A stretch of DNA of 64,000 bases from Epinephelus fuscoguttatus (GCF_011397635.1 NC_064759.1:15396428-15460427), one strand, 5' to 3'; positions 47,653 through 59,876 are shown, numbered from the stretch's first letter. Notes: generated from the letters alone by a model not told the origin. A program made the numbers and translations.

Positions 47653-48440
47653 CTGTTATGATGGTGGAAGAAGTACTTAAATTCTTTACTAACTTAAATG
47701 TATCAATACAACAATGTAACAATACTCAATTACAAGTAAAAGTCCTATACAATAAAATGTACTGAAACTATCCAAGTAAATGTTCTTATTCTGCATAAAT
47801 GATTAAATGTTACATTATTTTTGTTAATACTGACGCCTCAATACACGAGAAACATTTCACTGTTGTAGCTGATCAAGGTGGAGCTAGTTTTAATTATATC
47901 TATTGAGTTTAGTCCAGTGGTTCCCATTTTTGACCTATCAAAAGGGTCACACGATAAATCTGAGGGGTCATGAGAGGATGAATGGGAGAGGAAAGAATAA
48001 AGAACAAAGTTCTGCTACACAGATTTTTCATTTTGTAGAGTTTTCTCAAACCTGATTTATCCATTAAGTACTGGAGAATTTGACCTCATTAAGTTTCAAA
48101 CACAAGTATTTGAAGCTTAAATAAGTCAAAATAAACGTTCATTTAAAAAAAGAAACTATCTGTGTAGTTTTAAAGTGAAATGTTTTTTTGATGGAACTGC
48201 TAACAAATAAAAAATGACAAGGGGCCCCAATCAGACACCATTTTTCTGAGGGGCCACAAGCCAAAAAGATTGAGACCCACTGGCTGAATATATAAATGCT
48301 AAGTATTTCATAGTCTTACCCATTTTTATGCAAAATCTTAATCTGAAAATAAACTAGTAACTGGAGCTGTCTAATAAGTGGTGTAGGTAATGTAATTAAA
48401 AAGTAAAATTTCCCCTGGAAGTATTAAGTGGCATTTCATA
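47653..48440 (+). repeat. Fish MITE-like repeat (GGTGGAAGAAGTACT type) split by a hAT MITE
   Basis: The left part, from GATGGTGGAAGAAGTACTTA through ACAAGTAAAAGTCCT to GGTGGAGCTAGTTTT, and the right part, CTTAATCTGAAAATAAACTA to AGTGGCATTTC, together follow one known repeat. The hAT MITE at 47915-48282 separates them. Related pieces lie at 50690-50920, 57205-57345 and 60735-60870. Confidence 0.65.
47915..48282. mobile_element. hAT-type MITE nested in an older repeat
   Basis: The left end is CAGTGGTTCCCATTTTTGAC and the right end GCCAAAAAGATTGAGACCCA, continuing CTG, which is close to the inverse. No convincing 8-bp target duplication remains. Confidence 0.65.
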
Positions 48441-48449
48441 ACAAAAGGT

Positions 48450-48730
48450 TAATCCATCCATCCATCCATCCATCATCAATACCCACATCCTGTTTAGTGT
48501 TCCCAGTGGGTGGAGCGTATCCCAGCTCTCACTGGGAAAGAGGAGGGTCACACCTTGGACAGCTTGTCAGTCTACCACAAAGCAAACACAATCAGACAAC
48601 CACATACACACTAACATTAATACCTATGTGAAATTCAGTTTCTAGTCCACCTGACCTGAATGTATTTGGACTGTGGGAGGAAACCAGTACAGAGAGGCCT
48701 CCGCCCAGAATGGGTTTAAACTCAGGATCT
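48450..48730 (-). repeat. Reverse copy of the old fish repeat seen at 19.1-20.1 kb
   Basis: It starts with (ATCC)n, followed by TGTTTAGTGTTCCCAGTGGG and TATCCCAGCTCTCACTGGG, and ends near GGACTGTGGGAGGAAACC, the reverse complement of text in the 19.1 kb copy. Confidence 0.6.
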
Positions 48731-49400
48731 TAAAAAAAATAATTCAGCCACACTGTCAGTGAACAGTGACGCTTTCAGCTAAATGCTAATGTCAGCAAGC
48801 TAACATGCTCACAATGGCTATGCTAACATGCTACTAAGCATGTTAATGCTGCTATTTTCCATCTTAGTTAATAATGTTAGTATTTGCTAATTAAAATTTG
48901 CCGGCTAAATTTTACACTTACAGCCTCAGCACAGAGACGATATATATTTTGTTTTATTATTTTATTATTTTAATATCTTAGGTGTCAATGTTAAACACTG
49001 TAGCATAATGCACATTCTATTTCATATTTTATTTTAATGTTCATTTTCATTATCATTTTCTTGCTTTACCTCCCATGTGTTACATGCAGCAGATACACAA
49101 TTGCATCTTGTTCGTCCCTTTTGTATTTCAACAGAAAAGATATCCAGTGCTGTCATTTGCAAGCTACCAATGTTTTTTGAATAGGCACATGTTTAACAGT
49201 ACGATGGCATGTTACATTATTTACATTACTATTTGTTTTACGTTAAATTGGCCATATGCTGTTTGGCTTGAGAAGACACTGAAAATATGAAAATTGAAAA
49301 ATAAAAGTCAGCATTAAAATAAGAATCTGTAAGAATGACAGCAACAGTGTCTGAAGGCAGCTTTGTGAGAGACACAGCTGTCTGAAGGCAGCTTTGTCTC

Positions 49401-50046
49401 TCACAACTTTGCAGCTGATTTGTTGGGCTGAGGTCCCAGCCACTTCTCCCCTGCAACAGAGCACAAAATGAGATTGGTTAAGAACCTCAGACGGCTTCAG
49501 CTCACACTGAAAATGAGACGCTACACTTTGCACAAACCACGGAAACAGAGGAGAAAAACCACAACACAGTTTGAAATGTCGTTAACACTCCTGTAATAAA
49601 AACTGTCTATGTGTCTAGTGTGTCAAGGTTGACTAACAGATTAATGCTCTACTAAAGGTCGTATCAATCTTTCTATTGTCACTTTTAGATTGCGTGTGTT
49701 TGTGTCGGTGACTGATGCACTGTACAACAGTTTTCTCACCAATGCAGTGTGCCATGAGCTCGAATCTGTCAGACCCAAAAAACATCTCTGGCTTTCCATT
49801 TATGTGACACACCACCATGGGGAACCCAAATGCCTGAGAAGACACAAATGGAAAGATTTTGGTCATTAGATTGTAACGTCTCGTCTCTCTTGCTTGAATC
49901 TACAAGTGCAACTGAAGGACAACTGACCCCATGATTAAGTGCATCCTGTGTTGCATTTTTCAGCTTGTCTTTGATCTCCTTCGAGGTGTACAGCTTCAGC
50001 GCCTCTTCAATGTCGCTGTCAGACAGTCCTGCTTTCATCGCTGCCT

Positions 50047-50079
<33 letters not shown>

Positions 50080-51181
50080 GAGGAAACTAAATGGTGCGTC
50101 TTAATCTTCTCAAACACAACCATGCTGGATACGTTGGTACCTCAGCTAGTGATGCAGGTTCAGTGATGTCTTTGTCCTCAGTCCAGATCCTTCTCCACAG
50201 CTCCCGGGACACCTGCTCCACCTGTTTGTCTCCACCCTTCTCCCTCTCCTGTACTGCTGTCACAAATCGCATCGCAGACAAGGAGCCTAGGAGAAGAAAA
50301 CAGAAGAGGACCTGAAACTCTCTGCAGTATTGAAAAATTGAATTTCCCCTCAGGGGGATTAATAAAGTATATATAAATATATATATATATTTCAGCCTTG
50401 CTCAATGAAAAAATAGCCCTGCCACTGTCTTGTGCAAGGCAGAATTGCCAACTTACGCAAACGAGGGTGTTGCTCGTATGTACCTTTTTGGAACATGGCC
50501 TCAAAGGGATCGGATGGCTTTTGCAAGGGAACACCAAAATACTCTGACGAGCGGGTTAGGTCCTTCATCATGTACATGAATTTGTTTGGAACCAGACCAG
50601 GAGGCTTGTTCCCTGTCATAGAAAGACAAATATTGAATGAGATATAACAGCATTAACAGGAACCACATGAATATGAGCCAAAGTCCTGAATTCAAAATGT
50701 TACTGAAGTCAAAGTGTACAAGTTTTTGCATCAAAATATACCTTAAGCACTTAGAGTAAAAGCACTACTTTTGCAGGATGGCCCATTTCAGATTTAAGTC
50801 TATTATTTGATTCTAATTTTTGATGCAAAAGTAACAATAAATGGAAATACTCAGGTACAGCTTCGTCAGAACTGTACTTAAGGGCGTGGGAAAATGTCAG
50901 TTTCCACCACTGATTCTTTAACTACCTGCTCCTTGCATGATGCCACCCAGAAAAGCAGGGCGAAGTTTGAGCTCTATATTCCACACATGTCTGTAGCGAC
51001 ACATGACCTGTAAACATAAAGAAAAAAAAATCTGTGTAAAATCTTAATTTTAAACCAGTTGTGTGTGTGTGTGTGTGTGTGTTGGTGGAGCTAACATTGA
51101 AAACTAACCAACCTCAAAGCCAAGCCAAGAATAAGGAGAAACCACATCGTAGAACACCTCGATCACCTTCTTGGATGTCAT
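49401..51181 (-). CDS. gstk1: Glutathione S-transferase kappa 1, 7 exons
   Basis: Kappa-class glutathione transferase of the DsbA/thioredoxin-like fold, conjugating glutathione in mitochondria and peroxisomes. Exons from 5-prime: 51113-51181, 50926-51007, 50484-50612, 50141-50286, 49928-50044, 49740-49833, 49401-49450. The frame closes at 228 aa (human 226). It has the N-terminal active-site motif VSPYSWLGFE (catalytic Ser about 15), PAFLGGIMQGAGNKPPGLVP, DITEPASLAE, the cis-Pro region GAFGFPMVV and FGSDRFELMAHCIGEKWLGP. The C-terminus SAAKL is a canonical type-1 peroxisomal targeting signal. The start is the only in-frame ATG before this conserved beginning. Introns are short (often 70-400 bp). 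Confidence 0.96.
50049..50077 (-). repeat. Homopolymer of 29 A (T on the gene strand) abutting a gstk1 splice acceptor
   Basis: On the minus strand 29 T residues run directly into GCAG and coding exon 5 of gstk1, so they serve as its polypyrimidine tract. The intron is only 96 bp. Confidence 0.9.
50690..50920 (-). repeat. MITE-like repeat, reverse copy, in gstk1 intron 2
   Basis: It ends AGTTTCCACCACTG near 50900, the complement of the CAGTGGTGGAAAC terminus. The interior has TACTCAGGTACAG and ACTGTACTTAAG, like the repeat at 47.65 kb. Confidence 0.5.
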
Positions 51182-51720
51182 CTTCAGGTCTGAAGGCTCA
51201 GTAGCTCTTCCTTTAGTTTGCACTGTGCTTCAATAAAGTGTAACGTTAGGTGAACTTCAAACAGAGAGCGTTTCCTTTACTTGCAGACTATCTGTGCAGA
51301 GCCCAGTGTGTTAAAGTTCAACTGACCTGACGCAGGATTCCTCGGTGTGATGTTTAGTCAAGTATCACAGATCTATCACAGACAGACAGACAGACAGACA
51401 CACAGACGTAACATTAGCTAGAACTGCTGTTAGCATTAGCTGAATAAGACGTAGCTTTAAGTTGGCTACAGTAAGCTAGAGCTGCGGATGACAGTGTCAC
51501 AGACAGGCTCAATATAAATTGTCAGGCTGCTGGAATTAATGTCTGATTAAACTTAGCAAAACGGCACATCGCTGCCCTCCACTGGAGCAACTGCAACCCA
51601 GCATAAAACGATTTCCGCATTTTCTTCTTCTACTCTGCGTTCTCCGTCTTCCTCTACTGCGACGCCACTATTGGCGTTTGGGTTATAGGCACATTACCGC
51701 CAACTACTGGACCGGAGTGT
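51182..51720 (-). promoter_or_regulatory. Upstream region of gstk1
   Basis: The 5-prime flank contains a (CAGA)n run near 51374 and CpG-containing sequence around 51640-51720. No TATA box or defined start is clear. Confidence 0.3.
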
Positions 51721-51794
51721 AGTGCGGTGCATTAAAGGTAAAAAGGACTATTTTTCCACAATACATTTTGTTTATTTTAAATATATATAATTCA

Positions 51795-51826
<32 letters not shown>

Positions 51827-53130
51827 TTTATATAATATAATGTATTAATTGATTATTAATTTAATTAAATCGATCTAATTACATACTTTTTACATTATTT
51901 ACTTTATTATTATTATTATTATTATTGTTATATTACATTTTTGTTGTTGTTGTTGCTAATATTAAAATTTCCCCTCCCATTCCACACTTCAATAGAATCA
52001 GAATCATATAGCCTATAAATATTGAATATTTACACGTAGTTCTCCCACTTACATAAACAAACAATTGTATCATATATTATATATCACTTTCTTCTTATTA
52101 TTATTATTATTATAATTATTATTAGGCTATTTTTGTTGTTGTTAATATTACATTCTCCCCTCCCTAAGAACCCCACACTTCAATACATGCTCAGAAAAAT
52201 ATAGCCTAAAAATATTAAATATTTATACAAGTACCATAGTCAAAATATAAGTTTAGTTTGTTATGTGTTACTGTTTTGTATTCCAATTAAGTACAGTTTT
52301 GAGTTACTTATATTATATGCTGCTACCACACATTTAAGAGGAAAATATATCACTTTATTGACATTGTTATTATTGTAGTAGTAGTATTTTTACTACCAGT
52401 TACTTACAGATTCAGATTTTACTAAGAAAACCTAAAATGCAGTCCACACATTATAGTATGAGAAATAATAATCCACTTATGTAATATAATGCATTTTTTC
52501 TGATTATACTAGCCCTTAAAAATGTTCACAAATGTAAATTTTACTACACTACTTGTACTATAAAGTATTTTTATATGCATAAAATCTAAATACTTCTTTT
52601 GTTGGCATATTCTTCCTCCGCTCTTCTGCTTCTTTTTACTTTCAGTGTAACGTGTTTGTTTCCTAAAGTGCCACCATCAACTCTTTCTAATAATCCTATT
52701 TTACTGGACACATTAAACCCATTTTCATCATCAGAACAGTCATCATTCTTCATTTTCTCCATATTGTTCTAATCTTAATTGAATTTCCTCCGCTGGCCCC
52801 CACCTCTGTCCCCTACCTACTTCCTCTCTTCACATCCCCCATTGAAAGAAACTCTTTTATTGACAATAAAAACACAACAGTATAAACACAAACCACTCGA
52901 GCCTTTCCTGGCAGTCGTTATATTTGTTTGTTTAACATTTCACTGAAATACAATGTTAATATTTTCATAATTGTAAAGTATCACTATGACAGTAAAATAA
53001 TTATATTCTCAGAAATACTATTTACTTTTACACTCTATTTACATATAAGCAGGATGATAAAGTAGCAACCATGTAGGCGAGCAATGTCTATAATTATATT
53101 AACATTTAAAATCTACATATTAATATTTCC
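51720..53130. repeat. AT-rich intergenic DNA with trinucleotide microsatellites
   Basis: Holds (CTA)n near 51798, (ATT)n near 51906 and 52100, and (GTT)n near 51943. A minus-strand AATAAA near 52856 could serve rap1gap. No gene recognised. Confidence 0.6.
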
Positions 53131-53132
53131 TT

Positions 53133-56100
53133 TTATAGGGTCTCTTCTTGAGAACTTGCTTGGTCTTTGATTTCAGCCGAACCCAAACTGTCAGCAGGCA
53201 GAGGTCCTGGAGATTTGTCACTGAAAGCAGGAAACAGTTTTATTATTTCCAACTCAAATCATATAAAAAGCAGATGTTCACCAGTTATAATAAGACTTAC
53301 CTCTCTCCATCTTTCTCTGTCTGTAAAGTAGGTTAGAAAAAAATATTAGCTCAAGTATTTACTCAGTCACACATTCAATCCCACTGCTGATTTTTTTTTT
53401 TTTTACCTTAGGTTTCTGTGATGCACTGCCACCAGTCTTCCTGGGCACCCCGAGAGTCTCAAAGGAGTGACTCCGCACTCTTATGGCTCTCTATGACACA
53501 GATTCAGAAGGAAATGATAAAATAATAAAGTCAAGCATGAGACAGTTTCTGAAACTTGAGGGCAACATTCACCTTAAAGTTTTCAATGAATCCTCCACTC
53601 CCTTCAGTCGCCCCTCGTGTACCCTCAGAGCCAGAAAGTGATGGATCCCCCATCATGCACTGGGAACGGGTGGAGAGTTCAGCCTGCAGACTCTCCAGGA
53701 GTGACGAACGAGTGCGGAGCTTCATAAAAGAGGAGAGCACACAGAGCAAAGAGAAATTATTATTATAATTCATTTATAAAGGGCAGAAATAAGAAGAGCT
53801 TTTTCCTCTACCTCTAGTCTGCTGAATCGTTCAGCCTTATAGCAGGAAATCTCTGCGTTGATGAGTTTGGTCAGGAGGAATTCTCTCAGCAGGGAACGCT
53901 TGGAAACAGGACAGAGGAAACTAAGTTGTGAAGCATCTTAATAATTCATGCCTAGTGCAGTGATTCAGGTAAAGAGGGTGTGGATTCAGGCAGGACGGGT
54001 GGAATAATAGCAAATGAAACAGACAGCATACATACTAAACATTCTATTAATACACTAGTCTCCCACACTTGCAGTGCACAAAGGAAATGAAGAGGTTGCT
54101 CACAGCTGGAAGAATTTAAAATAAGTTGTGGGTGGTGTTGAAACAGCTCCAAAAATATAATAGAAAACAAAAATCCAAGTATTGGCCTACATTTGGGAAA
54201 ACATTTTGTTGTCTGTTTTTGACAATCAGTATGTTACTCCCTGGTAAACTCATTTTAAAAAGCTGAAAATATGATTTTGCTGCAACAAACGTTTCTTGAA
54301 GTTTTTTTGGCTTTGTATTGTTTCTTACATCTCTAAAGATGGGAGGATCTGGGAGGACTGGACCAAAGTTAGGAACATCCTCTCTGGCTGTGACAGAAAC
54401 CTGTGATGAGGAGAGAAAAGTATCAGACTGAGAAACCATCCTGGCTGAAATTAGCTGATATTAACACAGATATATCAGCAGTAGTGTGTATTTTCACACT
54501 TTAATTAAAGTAGCAAAAACCGTAGCACAGCAATGCTAAGGTTGTTCAGAATTGCACAGATTTTCCACCAGAGAGCAGTGACAAGTGTATTTTTCTACTG
54601 TAAAATGTCCCACTTGATCAGACTTATGACTTAAAGGAACAGTGTGTGAGATTTAGAGGGATTTAGTGGCATCTAGCAGTGAGGATTGCAGATTTTTACC
54701 AGGAGCTGAATTATCTGCAGAGGTCTCTTCCTCTCCAAAACAATCAGACCAGGTGATTTAAGCCAGTAAAAACAATGAATAAAACAGTTTGGCGGTACAA
54801 ATCAGTGTTTCTCCAGTGCTGTCTGGCATGTTGGAGAAGAGACACTAGCCCAGCATCTGCTAATGTATGCGTACCTTTTTTCTATGATAACTTTACTTTC
54901 AGACATTCAGGAGGTTTGACCAGGTGTAAAATTACACTCACCAGCCACTTAACTAGGTACACCTATTCAACTGCTTGTTAACGCAAATAGCTAATCAGCC
55001 AGTCATGTGGCAGCACTCACTGCATTTAGGCATGTAGACATGATGAAGACGACCTGCTGAAGTTTATACTGAGCATCAGAATGGGGAAGAAAGGTGATTT
55101 AAGTGACTTTGAACGTGGCATGGTTGTTGGTGTATTTCAGAAACTGCTGATCTCCTGGGATTTTCACACACAACCATCTCTAGGGTTTACAGAGGATGGT
55201 CCCAAAAGGAGAAAATATACAGTGAGTGACAGTTCTCTGGGTGAAAATGCCTTGTTGATGCCAGAGGTCAGAGGAGAATGGTCAGACTGGTTCAAGATGA
55301 TAGAAAGGCAACAGGAACTCAAATAACCACTGGTTACAACCAAGGTCTGCAGAAGACCATCTCTGAACCAACAACACGTCCAACCTTGAAGCAGATGGGC
55401 TACAGCAGCAGAAGACCACACCAGGTGCCACTCCTGTCAGCTAACAACAGGAAACTGAGGCTACAGTTCACACAGGCTCACCAAAATTGGACAATAGAAG
55501 ATTGGAAAAACGTTGCCTGGTCTGATGAGTCTGGATTTCTGCTGCGACATTCAGATGGTAGGGTCAGAATTTGACATAAACAACATGAAAGCATGGATCC
55601 ATCCTGCCTTGTGTCAATGGTTCAGGCTGGTGGTGGTGGTGTAATGGTGTGGGGGATACTTTCTTGGCACACTTTGGGCCCCTTAGTACCAACTGAGCAT
55701 GGTTTAAACACCACAGCCTACCTGAGTATTGTTGCTGACCGTGTCCATCCCTTTATGACCACAGTGTACCCATCCTCTGATGGCTACTTCCAGCAGGATA
55801 ACACACCATGTCACAAAGCTCAAATCATCTCAAACTGGTTTCTTGAACATGACAATGAGTTCACTGTACTCCAATGGCCTCCACAGTCACCAGATCTCAA
55901 TCCAATTGAGCACCTTTGGGATGTGGTGGAATGGGAGATTCTCATCACGGATGTGCAGCAGACAAATCTGCAGCAACTGTGTGATGCTATCATGTCAATA
56001 TGGACCAATATCTCCGAGGAATGTTTCCAGCACCTTGTTGAATCTATGCCACCAAGAATTAAAGCAGTTATGATGGCAAAAGGGGGAGGTCTCTCTCTCT

Positions 56101-59100
56101 TCAATATCAATATCAGCCTAAAAAGTCGAGCATTGTTTGGGCTCTAGAATATAGAGTATAGTGTGATGGTAAAGAAGTTAACTTTGAAAAACAAGATGAA
56201 AGTTGCTCCACTATTTATAGGGCCGTCTACCAGGACAGTTTCTCGCTCACCTGGTACGCAGTTTCACCTGTCTCCTCTGGATCCTGAATCCTCCTGACCA
56301 CCAGGAAACAGTGCAGGAAGTGAGACTTGATAATGTCAGACAGAAACGGGGTTTGGCCATCCTGGTAGACCAAAGCTACAATGTCATTACCGATGTGTCT
56401 TTTTCTTTGTAACTGCAGAGAGAAAAAAAAGTGTGTCATTATCTGTTAAAAAAACTCGTTTTCCAGCTAATGCCAAAATACCCTCAGACACTGTCCTGTG
56501 AATCATCTGGGTGACATAGTAACGAACCTGCTGCGGGTCGCCCTCTGTGAAAGGCAGTTTAGTTGCGACATGGAACATGATTTCTCTTCCGTGAAAGGAA
56601 GTGAAGACGGCTTCACTTCCTGTCTGACCATGACACACGTCCAGTCCGCCTCTGAACCTGAGAAAATGAAGAAATCGTGTGATTGTACGGATTGCATGTG
56701 TCATTTGTCCTGCTAAAAGACATCAACATGATGCGCTTTACCCAGAGAAGCCTTGCAGCTGAATCGTCTCTCCCAAAACAGAAAGGAACTCTTTAAACTC
56801 CTCACTCTCCTCATTGTTGCTGAGGATGTCCTCCTCGGTGAACTACAGAGAGACAGATGTTGTCTGAGAAGATACGGTGCCATATTTCAGCCATTTTTCT
56901 AAATGTTGGACATTTTCTGCACAGTTTCTTACCTGCCCGTCCTTTTGGTACAAAACGCCAAACTTGAAATTTGGAGACACTCTGTGTTCATCAAATGCAG
57001 TTATGAGTTCTGGAGCCTGAGGGATGATTGAGACGGAGATGAGCTTTGAGAGGATTTTAAATACGTGGTCATTTTTTATTTAATAATTAGTAATTTTAAA
57101 GCATTACCTTGAGGTAGCTGACCACTTCAAACTTTGAGACAGTCACTCTGTCGCACAGCATCTAAAGAGAACAGGGGTCATTTTAGTAACTGATTACATT
57201 TCTCAAGCACTGTACTGAAGTACGATTCTGAGATACTTAACTTGAGTATTTCTGTTTTATGATCCTTTTTACCTCTGTTTCACTACTTTTTTACTGAGCA
57301 TATCATCAGGTTGTAAGATATGATGATTATTATGAATTAAACTACCCAAAAGGAGGACCTACTTTATTGATATCCAAGGGTTCATATACATGCACCAACA
57401 GGAACTACACACAGAAATTAATGAGACAACTGCCCATGGACAGGCGCCCCAGGCAGCTAGACGTTTGGTGCTTTGTTCAAGGGCACCTCGGCAGTGCCCG
57501 GGGTGCCATGCCATCATTTTGACAGCCCACTATTACACCCCAATTTTCTGAAAAATGCCCCATATGACCAATAGCTCATTTGTCCGACAGCCCTTTTCCC
57601 CCTAAAACAAATGCTCACTGCTGCAAAGGCTCAGTGCTGTAGTTAGAAAGTTTTATAGCCTGTAATCAGTCAGACGGGCATCCTAATATTCTTACCCAAA
57701 CCATTACTAATCTCATTCCTAATGCCTAAACCTAACCAATTTAACCAACTAGCCAATCAGAGGCAGAGTAGGGCAGGTCATGCCTTTGCCATAGTAGGAA
57801 AACAAAATTGGCACCAGAAAAGTCTGATGATCCGTTTGAGAATGCAGTATTTCTTCGGAGCAATGTGCCTTCATAGCAATGGCAGTGCGTTCTGGGGATG
57901 ACGGGTGTCCAGGCAATGGGGGTTTCGGTACAATTAGACCTTTTTTTTGGACTGTTGGAGTTTCAGAATAATAAACTGAACTGTGTTTGAAAGAAATTCA
58001 AGGTAAAACGCAATGAGTAATTTAATGCAAATGGTCATTTTGTGGGAGAAATATTCCTTTAAAGTATTTTACTGAGATATAGTTGGTTGTTTTTTCAGAG
58101 TGTGGTGCTGCTACTTTAACTGTTGGGTATGAATACTTCTACCTCCAGGTTAAGTAGTTTGATACCTTTGCTAATTCAACAGCTGATGGGATGTTGGGGA
58201 AAAGAGAGGCAGAGAAAACTCCATGCAGAGAGCACTCCTTCATTCTGTGAGGCAAGAAACACAATTTGGTCTGTGATGCAGAAATGCTTGGAATTAATAC
58301 TGTACAGAGACATTCACATGTAAATGTAAAGACTGCTTAAACATCACTCTGCACAGTGAAGCTGAAACATCCACAGGAAGTTACAATGAGCAACGCATTT
58401 TTGAGTGGAAGGGACTGAAAGGAGAAGTGTGATGGGAAATATTTCAATCATGATACAAATGTTATTAGTCATAGTTGTCTAAAATGGCTCAAGATCTCAA
58501 CCTTAGTATCACCCGCAGCTTGCTCTCCTCTTCCTCCAGACACACGGAGAGAACCAGAGGCCCCAAAGACGGATCCACTGCTGTGAATGAGTGATGGTAC
58601 TAAGAGAACAACAGATGATTAAACATAGGTGCAGAAGAGAGAACACACTCCTCGAGACTTTAGATAAAGTCTGCTTACTCGTGAGCTGAAGAACTCTTGG
58701 TAGATTTTGGCCTCCCCGTCTCTCTCCATGATGTCGTAGCTCTCCGAATCATCAAGGCCACAGTGAGAGGAAGTGGGACTCACATCTACAAGCCTGTCCA
58801 GAGGGGGGTCTACCCAGTAGCCCCCCTGACTCGGCGGGAGGATGAGCGGCAGGTCTCCACCTATGGTTAAAAGCTGAGACTAAAATAGACACAAATGAGC
58901 ACCTGATGATGATGAGGGCTTGTCGTTTCCGTTGTTTGGGGAAACAAATCTTGTGACGTTCAAAGACAGGTCAGTGTCAACATACACACACGCAAACGGG
59001 ATCAAACCCATATGTACACTAGAGGTTTTTTTTAACTCAGATTGAAGACTAACCTTCAGAGGAGGAGGGAATTCACACCGCTGCTCATCGATCCTGCTGC

Positions 59101-59876
59101 CCTGATGGACGAGGGGAGTATTGATAAGATAATAAGAAACTTCTCTTGCTCAGACACACGCACTACACAAAATCAATGGTGCTGTAACTCACCTGCAGCT
59201 TTTCAATGATTTCAAACAGCTCTGTGTCCTGATATGAACAACAGGCAGCGGACGCCAGACACAATGCAGACGAAGAGAAAGGGAAGGAGAAGGGGAGGAA
59301 GAGGAACATGACAAATGGTTCAGTTGCGAATGGAAACTTCTCAGAAATGCAGAGCACTGAAATCTGTTTAGTTTAGTCAATTAGAATATGAAGGGGAATG
59401 TGCACGCTGAACATGATAATGATATCACCCTCTGGTTGCTGCTGGCAGGGAGGAAAGGCTTTCTGTCCCTGGCAGGAGAGTCCAGGATGTCCAGTATGTT
59501 GTCGTCTGCAGATTCAGGTCTGCAGCAACAGGTTAATTCACAGCACAATTCATCACTTCTCATTCAGATCTTAATTTATACAATAATGTTAGGCTTGAAA
59601 CAGCTGCAAAGAGATGGAAAATAAAACCTCACCTCGTCTCATCCCCACATGTGAATCTGTCCACACTGTAAACAAGGAAGTGAGAACTACTCGCAGAAGA
59701 AAACGAATCATCTTACAAAGACACATAATGCCATTTATTTATGTAGCTACTCAACAGACTGGAAAATGTCAGTCCTGATTTGAGACAAACAGCGTCTTTA
59801 CTCACCCTCCATATGCCCCAAAAGTGAAACTTCTCTTTCTGGAGAAAGACATGTCATTCCTCTTTTCTCTCTCCAT
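53133..59876 (-). CDS. rap1gap: Rap1 GTPase-activating protein with N-terminal GoLoco motif; one expected exon not found
   Basis: Inactivates Rap GTPases; the GoLoco motif binds Gi/o/z alpha subunits. Visible exons from 5-prime: 59806-59876, 59633-59665, 59429-59519, 59193-59228, 59054-59101, 58679-58873, 58502-58599, then 57108-57161, 56933-57016, 56742-56842, 56528-56657, 56251-56412, 54329-54400, 53812-53898, 53573-53719, 53407-53490, 53301-53320, 53133-53220. Start [20 protein letters not shown]; GoLoco at about 68-90 ([18 protein letters not shown], then FPPPL). The GAP domain holds [13 protein letters not shown] and KRHIGNDIV, whose Asn is the catalytic asparagine thumb. About 532 aa are visible. 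An exon of about 25 codons is missing between 58502 and 57161. The C-tail is shorter than human RAP1GAP. RAP1GAP2 is the main alternative name. Confidence 0.86.
54631..54760 (+). repeat. Fragment of a fish MITE (TTAAAGGAACAGTGTG type)
   Basis: The text TTAAAGGAACAGTGTGTGAG followed by TTTAGTGGCATCTAGCAGTG resembles a common fish repeat related to the copy at 62132-62569. The right end is not resolved. It sits in the rap1gap intron just left of the Tc1-like copy. Confidence 0.5.
54935..56090 (+). mobile_element. Tc1-like DNA transposon, broken, right end lost
   Basis: The left end is CACTCACCAGCCACTTAACT with TA at 54933-54934. The plus strand encodes most of a Tc1-type transposase: [39 protein letters not shown], and [19 protein letters not shown] shift near 55120-55280 and a stop at 55573-55575 break the frame. 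The usual terminal repeat after AAAAGGGGG is absent. It is the same family as 30174-30905 and lies opposite to rap1gap, in its intron. Confidence 0.88.
57205..57545. repeat. Two interspersed repeat fragments in a rap1gap intron
   Basis: 57205-57345 resembles the repeat at 47.65 kb in reverse (for example ACTTGAGTATTTCTG). 57465-57520 has CTTTGTTCAAGGGCACCTCG, part of another frequent fish repeat. Together they occupy the region where the missing rap1gap exon would be expected. Confidence 0.45.
57546..58500. other. rap1gap intron, nothing recognised
   Basis: Read on the minus strand, no segment resembles the expected peptide between the RVILR and MLCDR exons. No other gene seen. Confidence 0.5.

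Noticed and set aside
55593-56147. 184-codon plus-strand gene
   Set aside because: It is the C-terminal half of a Tc1-type transposase in a broken transposon.
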